Positions 8,669 through 17,504 of a stretch of 64,000 bases of DNA are shown here, piece after piece (the first letter of the stretch is position 1; each line of letters starts with the position of its first letter). A program made the translations under genes and the position numbers. The DNA is taken from positions 1-64,000 of the forward strand of contig CAYNRE010000024.1 in the NCBI GenBank assembly GCA_964399535.1, in the 5' to 3' direction. The notes under the pieces are model-generated. The model did no database searches, was not told the DNA's origin, and saw nothing but the letters and a program-made list of their open reading frames with translations. The DNA is from CAYNRE01 sp964399535. GTDB taxonomy: Bacteria > Planctomycetota > Planctomycetia > Pirellulales > CAYNRE01.

Positions 8669-9142
8669 AAGCTAGGGGGCGCATCCCGGCCCTGGCTTGC
8701 GATAGTCGCCAGGGGGCAGTCTAGTTCGTTCGGGGGGGTGTGCGTGGGGGTGATTCCCTAAATCTGCCCTGGTGTCGGCCGGACCGGATCGGCTAGTACG
8801 AAGACTCAAGCCGCGGTGGGGGCGAGGGCCGATTGGAACTCCCGGGAATTTCCAGCGATTTTTTCTTGACGGGCCGACCAGGTCCGTTAGGCTAACGGCT
8901 AATAGATCGGGGAAAATTCGCAGCTTGAGCGGATTGGCACATGCGACAAGGTCGACGAGATGCTTGGCCAATGGCCGAGCGTGGCCTTGGCTTGAGAGCG
9001 TGAACTTGGCTTGCAAGCACCCTAGGAAAACGGATTGGCAGGGGTCCCCAACATGATTGAGCAATGCCCGAGCCGGCCCGCCGGCGGGAAGTTTTTACTA
9101 GTACACCGAATGCACGAACATTTGCCGCTGAGGAGTCGCTCC
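8669..9142. other. Intergenic region upstream of the PEP-CTERM gene
   Basis: These 474 bases separate the lipoate block from the PEP-CTERM gene. They contain the promoter described at 8866-8893 and a leader of about 240 nt. Open frames crossing it do not look coding. No RNA gene was recognised. Confidence 0.5.
8866..8893 (+). promoter_or_regulatory. Promoter TTGACG-N16-TAGGCT upstream of PEP-CTERM gene
   Basis: TTGACG lies at 8866-8871 and TAGGCT at 8888-8893, with a 16-bp spacer. The extended -10 context GTTAGGCTAACG closely matches ATTAGGCTAGCG upstream of the exopolysaccharide operon (23265-23292), which has the same spacing. The leader to ATG 9143 is about 245 nt. Confidence 0.5.
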
Positions 9143-9892
9143 ATGGGTCGCCGTTGCCTGGTTGGGTTCGCGGTCTTGATCGCGCTCGTAGGTACGAGCC
9201 GGATGCCGGTCGCAAAGGCCGGTTCGACGGGTGGGTCAGGCTTGATTGCAACCATTGCAATCGGCGAAGGAGGGCGCGACGACCTGGCTTTGGACCTGGC
9301 GGCCCTGAGCACCGTGACCCAAGAAGGCAAGGTGTATCAGTACACGGGCAGCTACGATTCGGAGGACTTCGATCTGAGCTGGGATCTGTTGCTGGATCCC
9401 GATCCGGTGGTGGCTGGGTCGTTTGGCTTTGCGAACAACACCGCCGCATTCAAGAATTTTACGGTCACCCTGACCCAGCCGGCACTGCCGCCGTTGGCGT
9501 CGAGCCTGACGGGCGGCTCGGTGAGCGGTTCGGTCACCGATGGGAACTTCAGCGGATCGGCCACGATTAAAACGCAGCCGGGGCTGCCCTTGTACACGTC
9601 GCTCATCGACGGCGTGATCTGGCAGACGCTGCTCAGCGACCCCTTCAGCACGGTCGCCGGTTTCGGGTCGGCCGCGATTACCCCGGCTTCGTTCGGCACG
9701 CCGATTCCGAGCCTGCCTGGCCCGGGCGTGACGACCGATATCGGTGTCACGCTGAACTTCCAGGTTTCGCCGGGCGACGTGGCCTCGCTGACGTTCAACT
9801 TCAGCGTGGTTCCGGTGCCTGAGCCGAGCAGCATCGCCCTGGCCCTGGCCGGGCTGGTGGGCGTGGTGGCATTGGTTCGTCGCCTCAGCTAA
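9143..9892 (+). CDS. PEP-CTERM sorting domain protein, secreted
   Basis: A 249-residue exported protein. The N-terminus MGRRCLVGFAVLIALVGTSR is a signal peptide. The middle is a beta-rich, Gly/Ser/Thr-rich region without Cys, of no recognised family. The C-terminus is a textbook PEP-CTERM signal: VPEPSS, then a hydrophobic helix (IALALAGLVGVVALV), then RRLS. Exosortase cleaves such tails at the PEP box. ATG 9143 is preferred to the upstream in-frame starts because AGGAG lies 7 bp before it and the signal peptide begins there. It is a single-gene unit with its own promoter and intrinsic terminator. Confidence 0.85.
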   Translation: MGRRCLVGFAVLIALVGTSRMPVAKAGSTGGSGLIATIAIGEGGRDDLALDLAALSTVTQEGKVYQYTGSYDSEDFDLSWDLLLDPDPVVAGSFGFANNTAAFKNFTVTLTQPALPPLASSLTGGSVSGSVTDGNFSGSATIKTQPGLPLYTSLIDGVIWQTLLSDPFSTVAGFGSAAITPASFGTPIPSLPGPGVTTDIGVTLNFQVSPGDVASLTFNFSVVPVPEPSSIALALAGLVGVVALVRRLS

Positions 9893-9939
9893 CGCGAATC
9901 GGCGGGGCTTAACGGCCGCCCCAGATCGATCACGATTTG

Positions 9940-9974
9940 AAAGGCGTGGTGGTTCTCCACCGCGCCTTTTTTTT
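9940..9974 (+). terminator. Intrinsic terminator after the PEP-CTERM gene
   Basis: The stem GGCGTGGTGG pairs with CCACCGCGCC (one G-U pair) around a TTCT loop and is followed by eight T residues. It lies 48 bp after the stop codon. It is the clearest intrinsic terminator in the window. Confidence 0.9.
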
Positions 9975-10114
9975 GCGCGCGGCTGGGAACAGGAATTCAG
10001 GCAGTGCTTTACCCTTGGCTGCCGACTGGAAACCGAGCCTCGGCGCGGCAAGCGCCGTGAAGCAGACGCCGCGGGGCGAATTCTTACCAAGGGGCCGCCA
10101 GCCAAAGCCGGCGG

Positions 10115-11080
10115 CTATTCGCCCAGCACGTAGGCGAAGATCAGCGGCGCGACAATGGCGGCGTCGGAGTTGATCATGAACTTGGGGGTCTGCGCGTCCA
10201 GCTTGCCCCAGGTGATCTTCTCGTTGGGAACGGCGCCCGAGTACGAGCCGTAGCTGGTCGTTGAGTCGCCGATTTGGGCAAAGTAGCCCCAGAAGGGGCA
10301 GTCCCACTCCAGGTCCTGGATCATCATCGGAACGACACAAATCGGAAAGTCGCCGGCGATTCCGCCGCCGATTTGAAAGAATCCGATCGAGTGCTGCTTG
10401 GATTGCTCCAGGTACCAATGGGCCAGGGTTTGCATCTGCTCGAACCCGCTGCGGAAGGCCTGGAACCCCTGGAGTTGGCCCGACATGACCCAGGAAACGA
10501 TGATGTTGGCCGTGGTGCAGTCTTCGTAACCCGGGGTGAAGATCGGCAGGTTCTTCTCGCAGGCGGCCACGACCCAGGAATCGCGCGGGTCGATCTGGTA
10601 GTACTCGGCCAGGGCGCCCGTACGAATCAGTTCGAAGAAGTATTCGTAGGGGAAGGCCCTTCGCCCCTCGCGCTCCGCGTTTTGCACCAGCGGCAGCAGC
10701 CGGCCGGCGATCCGGCGAAACGCTTCCTCCTCGGGAATGCAGGTGTCGGTGACGCGGTTGAAGTGGTGGTCGTACAGTTCCTTTTCGTCGTGGGGCGACA
10801 AATCGCGGTAGTTGGGCACCATGCGATAGAACTCGTGGGCCACGAGGTTGTAGATGTCTTCCTCCAGGTTCGCCGCCGTGCAACTGATGGCATGGACCTT
10901 GTCGGCGCGAATCATCTTGGCCAGTGAAAGGCCGATTTCGGCCGTGCTCATGGCCCCGGCCATGGTCAGAAACATCTTGCCGCCTTGGTCCAGGTGGGCC
11001 CGCCAGCCCCGGGCGGCGTCGAGCGTCTCCCGGGCGTTGAAGTGGCGGTAGTGGTGGTCCATGAAGGCCGTGATCGACAT
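10115..11080 (-). CDS. Deoxyhypusine synthase-like protein
   Basis: A 321-residue homologue of deoxyhypusine synthase, which moves the aminobutyl group of spermidine to a lysine. The C-terminus is strikingly like the eukaryotic enzyme: EKITWGKL with the active-site Lys at position 293, then DAQTPKFMINSDAAIVAPL. The NAD-site segments LTMAGAMSTAEIGLSLAKMI and FFQIGGGIAGD are also present. ATG 11080 (MSITAFMDHHY) is chosen because upstream sequence in frame is not conserved-looking and runs back over the imuA promoter. Bacteria lack the eIF5A substrate, so this family may act on polyamines (homospermidine-type chemistry) or another protein. The substrate is unknown. Confidence 0.85.
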   Translation of the reverse strand: MSITAFMDHHYRHFNARETLDAARGWRAHLDQGGKMFLTMAGAMSTAEIGLSLAKMIRADKVHAISCTAANLEEDIYNLVAHEFYRMVPNYRDLSPHDEKELYDHHFNRVTDTCIPEEEAFRRIAGRLLPLVQNAEREGRRAFPYEYFFELIRTGALAEYYQIDPRDSWVVAACEKNLPIFTPGYEDCTTANIIVSWVMSGQLQGFQAFRSGFEQMQTLAHWYLEQSKQHSIGFFQIGGGIAGDFPICVVPMMIQDLEWDCPFWGYFAQIGDSTTSYGSYSGAVPNEKITWGKLDAQTPKFMINSDAAIVAPLIFAYVLGE

Positions 11081-11257
11081 GACGCGAATTCCCGGAAGGC
11101 AAGCGGTGGCGGTCGGCGCTGGCCCCGCGTGGGAACACTCCCCGGGGGCCGGCCAGCCAAGGCGAGAATGGTACCCCAGCGGTGGCCGGGCCAACAACAC
11201 CCCGGCCTTGGGACGACTGAAGCCCACGGGTTGGTCTCCGGGCCCTGGCGTTTTTGG

Positions 11258-11285
11258 TTGACAGGATAGGGAACAAATGTATACT
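11258..11285 (+). promoter_or_regulatory. Near-consensus sigma-70 promoter with LexA-like box, for imuA
   Basis: TTGACA at 11258-11263 and TATACT at 11280-11285 are separated by 16 bp. Lying over the spacer and -10 is GGAACAAATGTATA (11270-11283), which matches 11 of 14 positions of the Gram-positive-type SOS box cGAACrnryGTTyC. A repressor here would block RNA polymerase. The -10 ends 40 bp before the imuA start. The promoter is clear; the LexA assignment is inferred. Confidence 0.6.
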
Positions 11286-11324
11286 ATCTGAGTGTTGCCG
11301 AGAGGCTCTCGGGGCGGGCGTTTC

Positions 11325-12125
11325 ATGGCTACTTCGTCGGCTGATGTGGTGGCTCGGGCCGCTCTGGTCGAGCGGCTTCGCGCCCAGCTGCGTGGGTTAG
11401 GGGGGGGCGGCCGAGCGAATGCCGGCGAGGTGCTTTCGACGGGCTTTGCGCCCCTCGATGGCCTGCTGCCGGCCCGAGGATTGCCCCGCGGTACGCTTAG
11501 CGAGTGGCTCTCGGCCGAGACGGGCCAGGGGGCGGCCACGTTGGCCCTGGGGGTGGCGCTGGGGGCGTTGCGGATCAGCAGGCACCCTCTGGTGGTGATC
11601 GACCCCGGGCAGGGATTCTACCCGCCGGGGGCGGCCGGCCAGGGGCTGGATTTGGCCCGTCTGATTCTGGTGCGGCCCAGCGGGGCCGACGATACGCTGT
11701 GGGCCTGGGAACAGGTGTTGCGCTGCCGGTCGGTGGCAGCCGTTTGGGGGTGGCTCGAGCGGCTCGATCAGCAAGCCTTTCGCCGGCTGCAACTGGCGGC
11801 GGAAACGGGCCGCACGTGGGGGTTTTTGTTGCGGCCGGCCGCGGCGCGGACAACCGCCAGTTGGGCCGAGGTGCGGCTCGGGGTTCAGGCCCTGGCCAGC
11901 CCGAGCCCCGCGGTGGGCGTGGGGCCGCGGGGGTTGTGGTTGGCCGGTCCCGCTCCGGCCGGCACCTGGCCGGGCGATCGCCGGCTGCGGGTCGAGCTTT
12001 TGCGGGGGCGTTCGGCCCTGCTCGGCCGATCGGTAACCATCGATCTTTACGATCCGCGGCGGCTGGAACCGGCGGCCGAGCCGGCCACCGGGGCCGCGGG
12101 GGCGCCGACCGTGGCCCGGGCATAG
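11325..12125 (+). CDS. ImuA-like RecA-fold protein of the mutagenesis cassette
   Basis: A 266-residue protein of the ImuA/RecA-like type. The segment LSTGFAPLDGLLPARGLPRG is the family hallmark, corresponding to the L-x-T-G-x-x-x-L-D-x-L-L of ImuA and RecA. The P-loop position reads SAETGQGAATLAL, so the Walker Lys is absent. Hydrophobic strands LVVIDPG and AAVWGWLERLD follow. In other bacteria ImuA works with ImuB and DnaE2 in SOS-induced translesion synthesis. Neither partner is adjacent here: the next gene is a convergent glucosidase whose 3' end overlaps this one by 79 bp. ATG 11325 is chosen over 11292 because it gives the conserved N-terminal length. Confidence 0.7.
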   Translation: MATSSADVVARAALVERLRAQLRGLGGGGRANAGEVLSTGFAPLDGLLPARGLPRGTLSEWLSAETGQGAATLALGVALGALRISRHPLVVIDPGQGFYPPGAAGQGLDLARLILVRPSGADDTLWAWEQVLRCRSVAAVWGWLERLDQQAFRRLQLAAETGRTWGFLLRPAAARTTASWAEVRLGVQALASPSPAVGVGPRGLWLAGPAPAGTWPGDRRLRVELLRGRSALLGRSVTIDLYDPRRLEPAAEPATGAAGAPTVARA

Positions 12126-14782
12126 CGCCGCGGGCAAAGCGGCAGGCTGGCGTCGCGGAGCGGATCGACTTCTTGTCGCGGCTGCAGCAACTTGGCCACC
12201 AGGCCGGTCCAGCCCGTTTGGTGCGAGGCCCCCAGCCCGCGGCCGTCGTCGCCGTGGAAGTATTCGTAGAACGGCACGTAGTCGCGAAAGTGCGGGTCGG
12301 CCTGCAGTTTCGAGTGAGGGCCCAGCACCGGCCGGCGGCCTTGCGGGTCGCGGAGAAACAGCCGGGTGAGCCGGGAGGAGAGCTCTTGGGCCACTTGCTG
12401 AATGGACAGAAACCGGCCCGAGCCGGTCGGACACTCCACGCGAAACTCGTCGCCGTAATAGTGGTGGAACTTCTGCAGCGATTCGATGATCAGAAAATTG
12501 ACGGGCATCCAGACGGGGCCTCGCCAGTTAGAGTTGCCGCCGAAGGCCGCCGAATCGGAATCACCGGGCAGGTAACCGACCGACAAGGTGTCGCCGTTGA
12601 CGTGAAACTCGTAGGGGTGCTCGAGGTGAAACTTGGACAGCGCCCGCACGCCGTAGTCGGAGAGAAACTCGGTTTCGTCGAGCATGCGCCGCAAGAGCTT
12701 TTTCATCCGGCTGCCGCGCAACAGCGACAGCAACCGCCGGTCTCCCCGGCCCGGCTCGTGCCAGCGCGAGACCAGGTTGGCCAACTCGGGCCGGTGATCG
12801 AGAAACCACTTCAGGCGGCGGTGGAAGTCGGGCAGCCGATCGAGCAATTCGGGCTCAAGCGTTTCCACCGCGAACAGCGGAACCAGCCCCACCATCGAGC
12901 GCACTTTAAGCGGCACGATGCTGCCGTCGGGCAGAATCAGTTCGTCGTAATAGAACTGGTCGGCCTCGTTCCAAAGGCCCACCCCCTGGTCGCCCACGTT
13001 GGTCATCGCCTCGGCGATGTGCAGAAAGTGCTCGAAAAACTTGGTGGCGATGTCCTGGTACACCGGGTTATGCAGGGCCAGTTCCAGGGCGATGCGCATC
13101 AGGTTCAGCGAATACATCGCCATCCAACTGGTGCCGTCTGACTGGTTGATCCAGCCGCCGGTGGGAAGCGGCCTGCTGCGGTCGAAGACGCCGATATTGT
13201 CCAGACCGAGAAAACCGCCCTGGAAGACGTTGTGCCCCTGGGCGTCTTTGCGATTCACCCACCAGGTGAAATTCAGCATCAGCTTGTGGAACACCCGCTC
13301 CAGAAAGGCCAGGTCGCCGGCATCGCCCCGCTGCTTGCGGTCGATCTGAAACACCCGCCACGCGGCCCAGGCATGCACGGGGGGATTCACGTCGGAAAAG
13401 TTCCACTCGTAGGCTGGAAGCTGCCCGTTGGGGTGCATGTACCATTCGCGCGTCAGCAGCACCAATTGCCGCTTGGCGAATTCGGTATCGACCAGAGCCA
13501 GCGGCAGGCAATGAAACGCCAGGTCCCAGGCGGCGTACCAGGGGTACTCCCATTTGTCCGGCATCGAAATCACGTCGGCGTTGTTCAAGTGGCGCCAGTC
13601 GTGATTGCGACCGTGACGGCGCTCTGGCGGCGGGCTCACCTGGTGCGGATCGCCGTCGAGCCACTGCGGTACGTCGAAGTAGTAGAACTGCTTGCTCCAG
13701 ATCAGCCCGGCAAACGCCTGCCGCTGCACGAGCCGGGCGTCGGCGTCGGCGAGGGGGGCCTGGAGCTCGGCGTAAAACTCGTCGGCCTCGCGGCGCCGGT
13801 CGGCCAGCACGGCATCGAAATCGGCAAACGGCTCGCCCAACTCGGTTTGGCTGAGCCGGCACCGCACGGCGGCCTGCCCCTGGGCAGGTATCACCAGGCG
13901 ATAGTGGCCCGCCGCCTTGGTGCCGCGCAGGGCCGGGTTGACCGCGCCGCGGTGGCCGCCGACCACGAGCTCGTGAAAGGCATCCTTGAAATACCCCTCG
14001 GCCGGTCCGGTCTTCCAAATCCGCTGGGTATTCGTTTGGTTTTCGGTGAACAGCAACTCGGGGGCCTTGCCCCCGAGGGGCTCCAGGCTGAACCAGTAGG
14101 GGCCCAGGCTCGGGTGGTCGGCCTGAATCTTGCCGCCGTGGGCCGCCAGGCGCGGTCGGACCGCGTTGGGGTCGCCCCAGTCCCAAGTATTGCGAAACCA
14201 AAGATGCGGCAAGACGTGGAGCGGGGCCGGCCGATCACCCCGGTTGTGAATGGTGATCCCTAAAAGCAGATCGCGGGGGTCGGCCTTGGCGTACTCGACG
14301 AACACGTCGAAGTACCGATCGTCGTGAAACAGATCGGTGTCGATCAGCTCGAACTCGGTCTGCGAGCGACCGCGGCGGGCATTTTCCTCGACCAGCCACT
14401 GATAGGGAAACTCTCCCTGCGGATACTTGTAAAGCAGCTTCAAGTAGCTGTGACTGGGCGTGGCGTCGAGGTAGTAGTACAGCTCTTTGACGTCTTCGCC
14501 GTGATTGCCTTCAGGATTGGTCAGCCCGAAAAGCCGCTCTTTCAGAATCGGGTCGCGCTCGTTCCAGAGCGCCAAGGCCAGGCAGAGCCGTGCCTGGGAA
14601 TCGCAAATCCCCGCCAGCCCGTCTTCACCCCAGCGGTAGGCGCGGCTGCGGGCGTGCTCGTGGGGGAAGAATCGCCAGGCATCTCCCTCGGCGCTATAGT
14701 CCTCGCGAACGGTGCCCCATTGGCGCTCGGCCAGGTAGGGGCCCCACTCGCGCCAGCCCAGCGGCGATTGGTCGGGTAGCAT
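12047..14782 (-). CDS. Large cytosolic glucosidase, GH63 / MGH1-like
   Basis: A 911-residue glycoside hydrolase with an alpha/alpha toroid catalytic domain. It begins WREWGPYLAERQWGTVREDY, then SRAYRWGEDGLAGICDSQ, LTNPEGNHGEDVKELYYYLD and, late, GYLPGDSDSAAFGGNSNWRG. These are hallmarks of a bacterial GH63-type glucosidase family. Acidic residues in the GWINQSDGTSWMAMY and NWRGPVWMP regions are likely in the active site. No signal peptide is seen from ATG 14782. The frame extends far upstream to 15265, but that part is Pro/Arg-rich and unlike the family. Likely substrates are alpha-glucosides or glucosylglycerate-type solutes (inference). Confidence 0.85.
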   Translation of the reverse strand: MLPDQSPLGWREWGPYLAERQWGTVREDYSAEGDAWRFFPHEHARSRAYRWGEDGLAGICDSQARLCLALALWNERDPILKERLFGLTNPEGNHGEDVKELYYYLDATPSHSYLKLLYKYPQGEFPYQWLVEENARRGRSQTEFELIDTDLFHDDRYFDVFVEYAKADPRDLLLGITIHNRGDRPAPLHVLPHLWFRNTWDWGDPNAVRPRLAAHGGKIQADHPSLGPYWFSLEPLGGKAPELLFTENQTNTQRIWKTGPAEGYFKDAFHELVVGGHRGAVNPALRGTKAAGHYRLVIPAQGQAAVRCRLSQTELGEPFADFDAVLADRRREADEFYAELQAPLADADARLVQRQAFAGLIWSKQFYYFDVPQWLDGDPHQVSPPPERRHGRNHDWRHLNNADVISMPDKWEYPWYAAWDLAFHCLPLALVDTEFAKRQLVLLTREWYMHPNGQLPAYEWNFSDVNPPVHAWAAWRVFQIDRKQRGDAGDLAFLERVFHKLMLNFTWWVNRKDAQGHNVFQGGFLGLDNIGVFDRSRPLPTGGWINQSDGTSWMAMYSLNLMRIALELALHNPVYQDIATKFFEHFLHIAEAMTNVGDQGVGLWNEADQFYYDELILPDGSIVPLKVRSMVGLVPLFAVETLEPELLDRLPDFHRRLKWFLDHRPELANLVSRWHEPGRGDRRLLSLLRGSRMKKLLRRMLDETEFLSDYGVRALSKFHLEHPYEFHVNGDTLSVGYLPGDSDSAAFGGNSNWRGPVWMPVNFLIIESLQKFHHYYGDEFRVECPTGSGRFLSIQQVAQELSSRLTRLFLRDPQGRRPVLGPHSKLQADPHFRDYVPFYEYFHGDDGRGLGASHQTGWTGLVAKLLQPRQEVDPLRDASLPLCPRRYARATVGAPAAPVAGSAAGSSRRGS

Positions 14783-15136
14783 GCGCCTGCGTTCGACGGA
14801 AATCGGGACCGGTGCTTCCAACGAACGGGCCTCCCGCGTCTTTGGGTAACGGCTTCGTCCCCCGGTACCGAGCCGGCGGTCTTGGCCCCAACGGGCCAGC
14901 CCGGGCGCCACATTTGCGACCAGGCAAGCATAGCTCGGTGGCGGGTTCCAAGTCGAATCGCCCCTGCCGCGCGGTTCAGCCGGCGCGGCCGTGGAGCGGG
15001 AATCGGGGAGAGTTTCGCCTAGAGGCAAACCGGCTTCGCCTGGGGTACAATCGGCGAGCCCAGTCAGGGGAGGCGGACTTGCTAAGCTTCCTCGCGGCCG
15101 GCACGCAGCGTCCCCGAGTCCAACGAGAATTGAACC
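14783..15136. other. Divergent intergenic region between glucosidase and sugar isomerase genes
   Basis: About 354 bases. A -10-like TACAAT lies at 15046-15051 for the rightward gene, but no convincing -35 is present at 16-18 bp. Open frames on the - strand are extensions of the glucosidase frame and do not look coding. No RNA gene is seen. Confidence 0.35.
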
Positions 15137-16033
15137 ATGGTTTGCGATCCCCGCTCGCCGTTTTCCGCTCAGGCTCGCGCCGGCGTCTACCGGTTCGATC
15201 GACGCCACCTGTTGCGCCTGGCCGGTGCCTCGGCCGCCGCGGCCGCCGGGCTCTCGGTGCGCCATGCCTTGGCAAGCGCCGAGCCGCTGCCGGGCGGACT
15301 AACCCTGGGGCTGCAAACCTATACCTTTCGCAACTTCAAGCCCGACGAGGCACTGAAGATCGCGGGCGAGTTGGGTTTTGGCACCGTGGAGATGTTCGAG
15401 GCCCATTTTCCCAGCCAGTCGACGCCCGAACAGATTGCCGCGGTGCGCCAGTTGGCCTCGGCCCAGGGCATTCGCATTCTGGCTCACGGCGTGAATCCGT
15501 TCACGGCCGACCACGAGGCCAATCGCCGCTGGTTCGAGTTTGCCCGGGCGGCCGGCATTCGCAATCTGTCGGCCGACCCGAGCGAAGATGCCTTCGATTC
15601 GCTCGACAAACTGGTGGAAGAATTCGACATTCGCATCGCGATTCACAACCACGGCCCCGGGGCCCGCTACGACAAAATCGTCGATGTGCTGCGGGCCATC
15701 GAGGGGCGCCATCCGAACATCGGCGCTTGTGCCGACTTGGGGCACTACATCCGTTCGGCCGAAGACCCCGTGCGGGCGATTCACCTGTTTGCCGGGCGGC
15801 TCTTCGGAGTGCACCTGAAGGATTTCGCCGAGCAAAAGCGCGACACCCAGGGGGTGATTCTGGGCCAAGGCCACCTGGACCTGGTCGGCGTGTTTCGAGC
15901 GCTGCGCAAAGTCGAATTCCCCCCAGACGCCTGCCTGGCGCTGGAGTACGAAGAGCATCCGGAAAACCCGCTCGACGATGTAACGGCCTGTGTGGCGGCG
16001 GCCCGCGAAGGGGCCGCGCGAGCCGCGACGTAA
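15137..16033 (+). CDS. Tat-exported sugar phosphate isomerase/epimerase-like TIM-barrel protein
   Basis: A 298-residue protein. The N-terminus has DRRHLLRLAGASAAAAAGLS, a twin-arginine signal with RR and a long Ala-rich hydrophobic region, so export by Tat is likely. The mature part is an AP-endonuclease-2-type TIM barrel: GLQTYTFRNF, GFGTVEMFEAHF, ILAHGVNPF, IAIHNHGPG, ADLGHYIRSAEDP and GVHLKDFAEQ. His, Asp and Glu residues in these motifs form the divalent-metal site of the family. Many such proteins are annotated as sugar phosphate isomerases, but a periplasmic member more likely acts on free sugars or inositols. The exact substrate is unknown. Confidence 0.8.
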   Translation: MVCDPRSPFSAQARAGVYRFDRRHLLRLAGASAAAAAGLSVRHALASAEPLPGGLTLGLQTYTFRNFKPDEALKIAGELGFGTVEMFEAHFPSQSTPEQIAAVRQLASAQGIRILAHGVNPFTADHEANRRWFEFARAAGIRNLSADPSEDAFDSLDKLVEEFDIRIAIHNHGPGARYDKIVDVLRAIEGRHPNIGACADLGHYIRSAEDPVRAIHLFAGRLFGVHLKDFAEQKRDTQGVILGQGHLDLVGVFRALRKVEFPPDACLALEYEEHPENPLDDVTACVAAAREGAARAAT

Positions 16034-16087
16034 CGCTTACCGGGGGGCCGCACCACGGCTCGAACCGAGCACGAGGAGAACCTAGTT

Positions 16088-17389
16088 ATGCCGAGACCTT
16101 ATCGTTGGCTGAAGTGGCTGGTTTGTCTGGTGGCCGTGGCGGGTTTGGCCCGGGCAGCCTGGGCCGAGAATTTGCCCAGCGCCGCCCCGTCGGAAGTGGG
16201 TGTCGACGCCGACGGGCTGGTCTCGATCGACGAGGCGATGCAGCAATTCGTCGACGACAACAAGCTGCCGGGCATCGTGCTCCTCTTGGCCCGGGAAGGC
16301 AAAGTGTTTCACGCCGGCGTTTACGGCCAGATGGATCGCGAAGCGGACAAGCCGATGCGGCGCGACGCCCTGTTTCGCATCTACTCGATGACCAAGCCGA
16401 TTACCTCGGCCGCGCTGATGACCTTTTACGACGAGGGCCGGTTTCAGCTCGACGACCCCGTGGCCAAGTACCTGCCGGCCTTGGCCAACGTGAAAGTGTA
16501 CGCGGGCAAGGAGGGAGACGAGATCCAACTGGTCGATCCCGTGCGGCCGATGACCATTCGCGATCTGATGCGGCACACGGCGGGCCTGGCCTACGGGCTG
16601 TTTCCGGCCACGCCGGTCGACGCCCTCTATCGCGAAGCCAAGGTGCTCGACCGCGATCAAACGCTCGACGAGCTTTTGACCAAGCTTTCCAAGTTGCCTT
16701 TGGCCGCGCAGCCGGGCGAGAAATGGATGTATAGCATCGGGGTCGACGTGCAGGGCAAGCTGATCGAGGCGCTGGCCGGCAAGCCGCTCGACCAGGTGCT
16801 TGCCGAGCGAATCTTCCAGCCGCTCGGCATGCCCGATACCGCCTTCTACGCCCCGGCCGACAAGCTGGAGCGAATGACGGTGAACTACGGACCCGGTGGC
16901 AAGAAGGGATTGGCCCCCATCGACCTGGCCGACGGAACCTTTGCCACGCCGCCGGCGTTTCTCTCCGGGGGTGGCGGCCTGGTTTCCACGGCCGACGACT
17001 ACCTGCGGTTCTGCCAAATGATGCTCGGCGGGGGCGAGCTCGATGGCCGCCGCGTGCTGAAGGCCGAAACCGTGGCCGAAATGACCAAGAACCAATTGCC
17101 CGACAAGCTGGTGCCGATCGGCCTGGGGCCGATCACCATGCCGAACATGGGGTTTGGGCTGGGGTTCTCCGTTCGCGTGGGGGTGGCACCGCAAGAGGCG
17201 GAAAGCTCGCTGGGCGAATACGCCTGGGGTGGGGCGGCCAGTACCCAGTTTTTCATCTCTCCCCGGTCGGGCATCGTCTGCGTGGCGATGACTCAGTTCA
17301 TGCCCAACAACATGCTCTACCTGCAAAAGATTCGCCCGCTGGTGTATGCCGCGGTCGAGGAGCCGGCGACCGCCGGCGCGGGGAAGTAG
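16088..17389 (+). CDS. Secreted serine hydrolase of the beta-lactamase / class C family
   Basis: A 433-residue serine hydrolase with a signal peptide (MPRPYRWLKWLVCLVAVAGL, cleavage near AAWA). The SxxK nucleophile motif is S100-M-T-K103 (IYSMTKPITSAAL). A Tyr in WMYSIGVDV (about Tyr215) is a candidate for the general-base motif, and RDLMRHTAGLAYG is the usual family segment. Such proteins are esterases, D-aminopeptidases or transesterases rather than antibiotic-resistance enzymes. GAGGAG precedes ATG 16088 at a good distance. It is 54 bp downstream of the TIM-barrel gene and probably co-transcribed. Confidence 0.85.
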   Translation: MPRPYRWLKWLVCLVAVAGLARAAWAENLPSAAPSEVGVDADGLVSIDEAMQQFVDDNKLPGIVLLLAREGKVFHAGVYGQMDREADKPMRRDALFRIYSMTKPITSAALMTFYDEGRFQLDDPVAKYLPALANVKVYAGKEGDEIQLVDPVRPMTIRDLMRHTAGLAYGLFPATPVDALYREAKVLDRDQTLDELLTKLSKLPLAAQPGEKWMYSIGVDVQGKLIEALAGKPLDQVLAERIFQPLGMPDTAFYAPADKLERMTVNYGPGGKKGLAPIDLADGTFATPPAFLSGGGGLVSTADDYLRFCQMMLGGGELDGRRVLKAETVAEMTKNQLPDKLVPIGLGPITMPNMGFGLGFSVRVGVAPQEAESSLGEYAWGGAASTQFFISPRSGIVCVAMTQFMPNNMLYLQKIRPLVYAAVEEPATAGAGK

Positions 17390-17504
17390 CGCCCCGGGGC
17401 GGGCAGCGATTCGCCGCTGGGAAGGGCTGGTAGGGCCGGTCGGCGCGCCCCCGGGGTTGCCGGCGCGGCCTGAAGGGAAGTCGACGGGCGCCCCCTTTCG
17501 GCCG

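Noticed and set aside
11504..13141. Long + strand open frame across the imuA/glucosidase junction
   Set aside because: It is a shadow of two well-supported genes, with Arg/Gly/Ala-rich low-complexity translation and no family resemblance.
16088..17389. Antibiotic-resistance beta-lactamase
   Set aside because: The SxxK fold is shared with esterases and transesterases. There is no resistance context, and the protein is of the general class C-like family.
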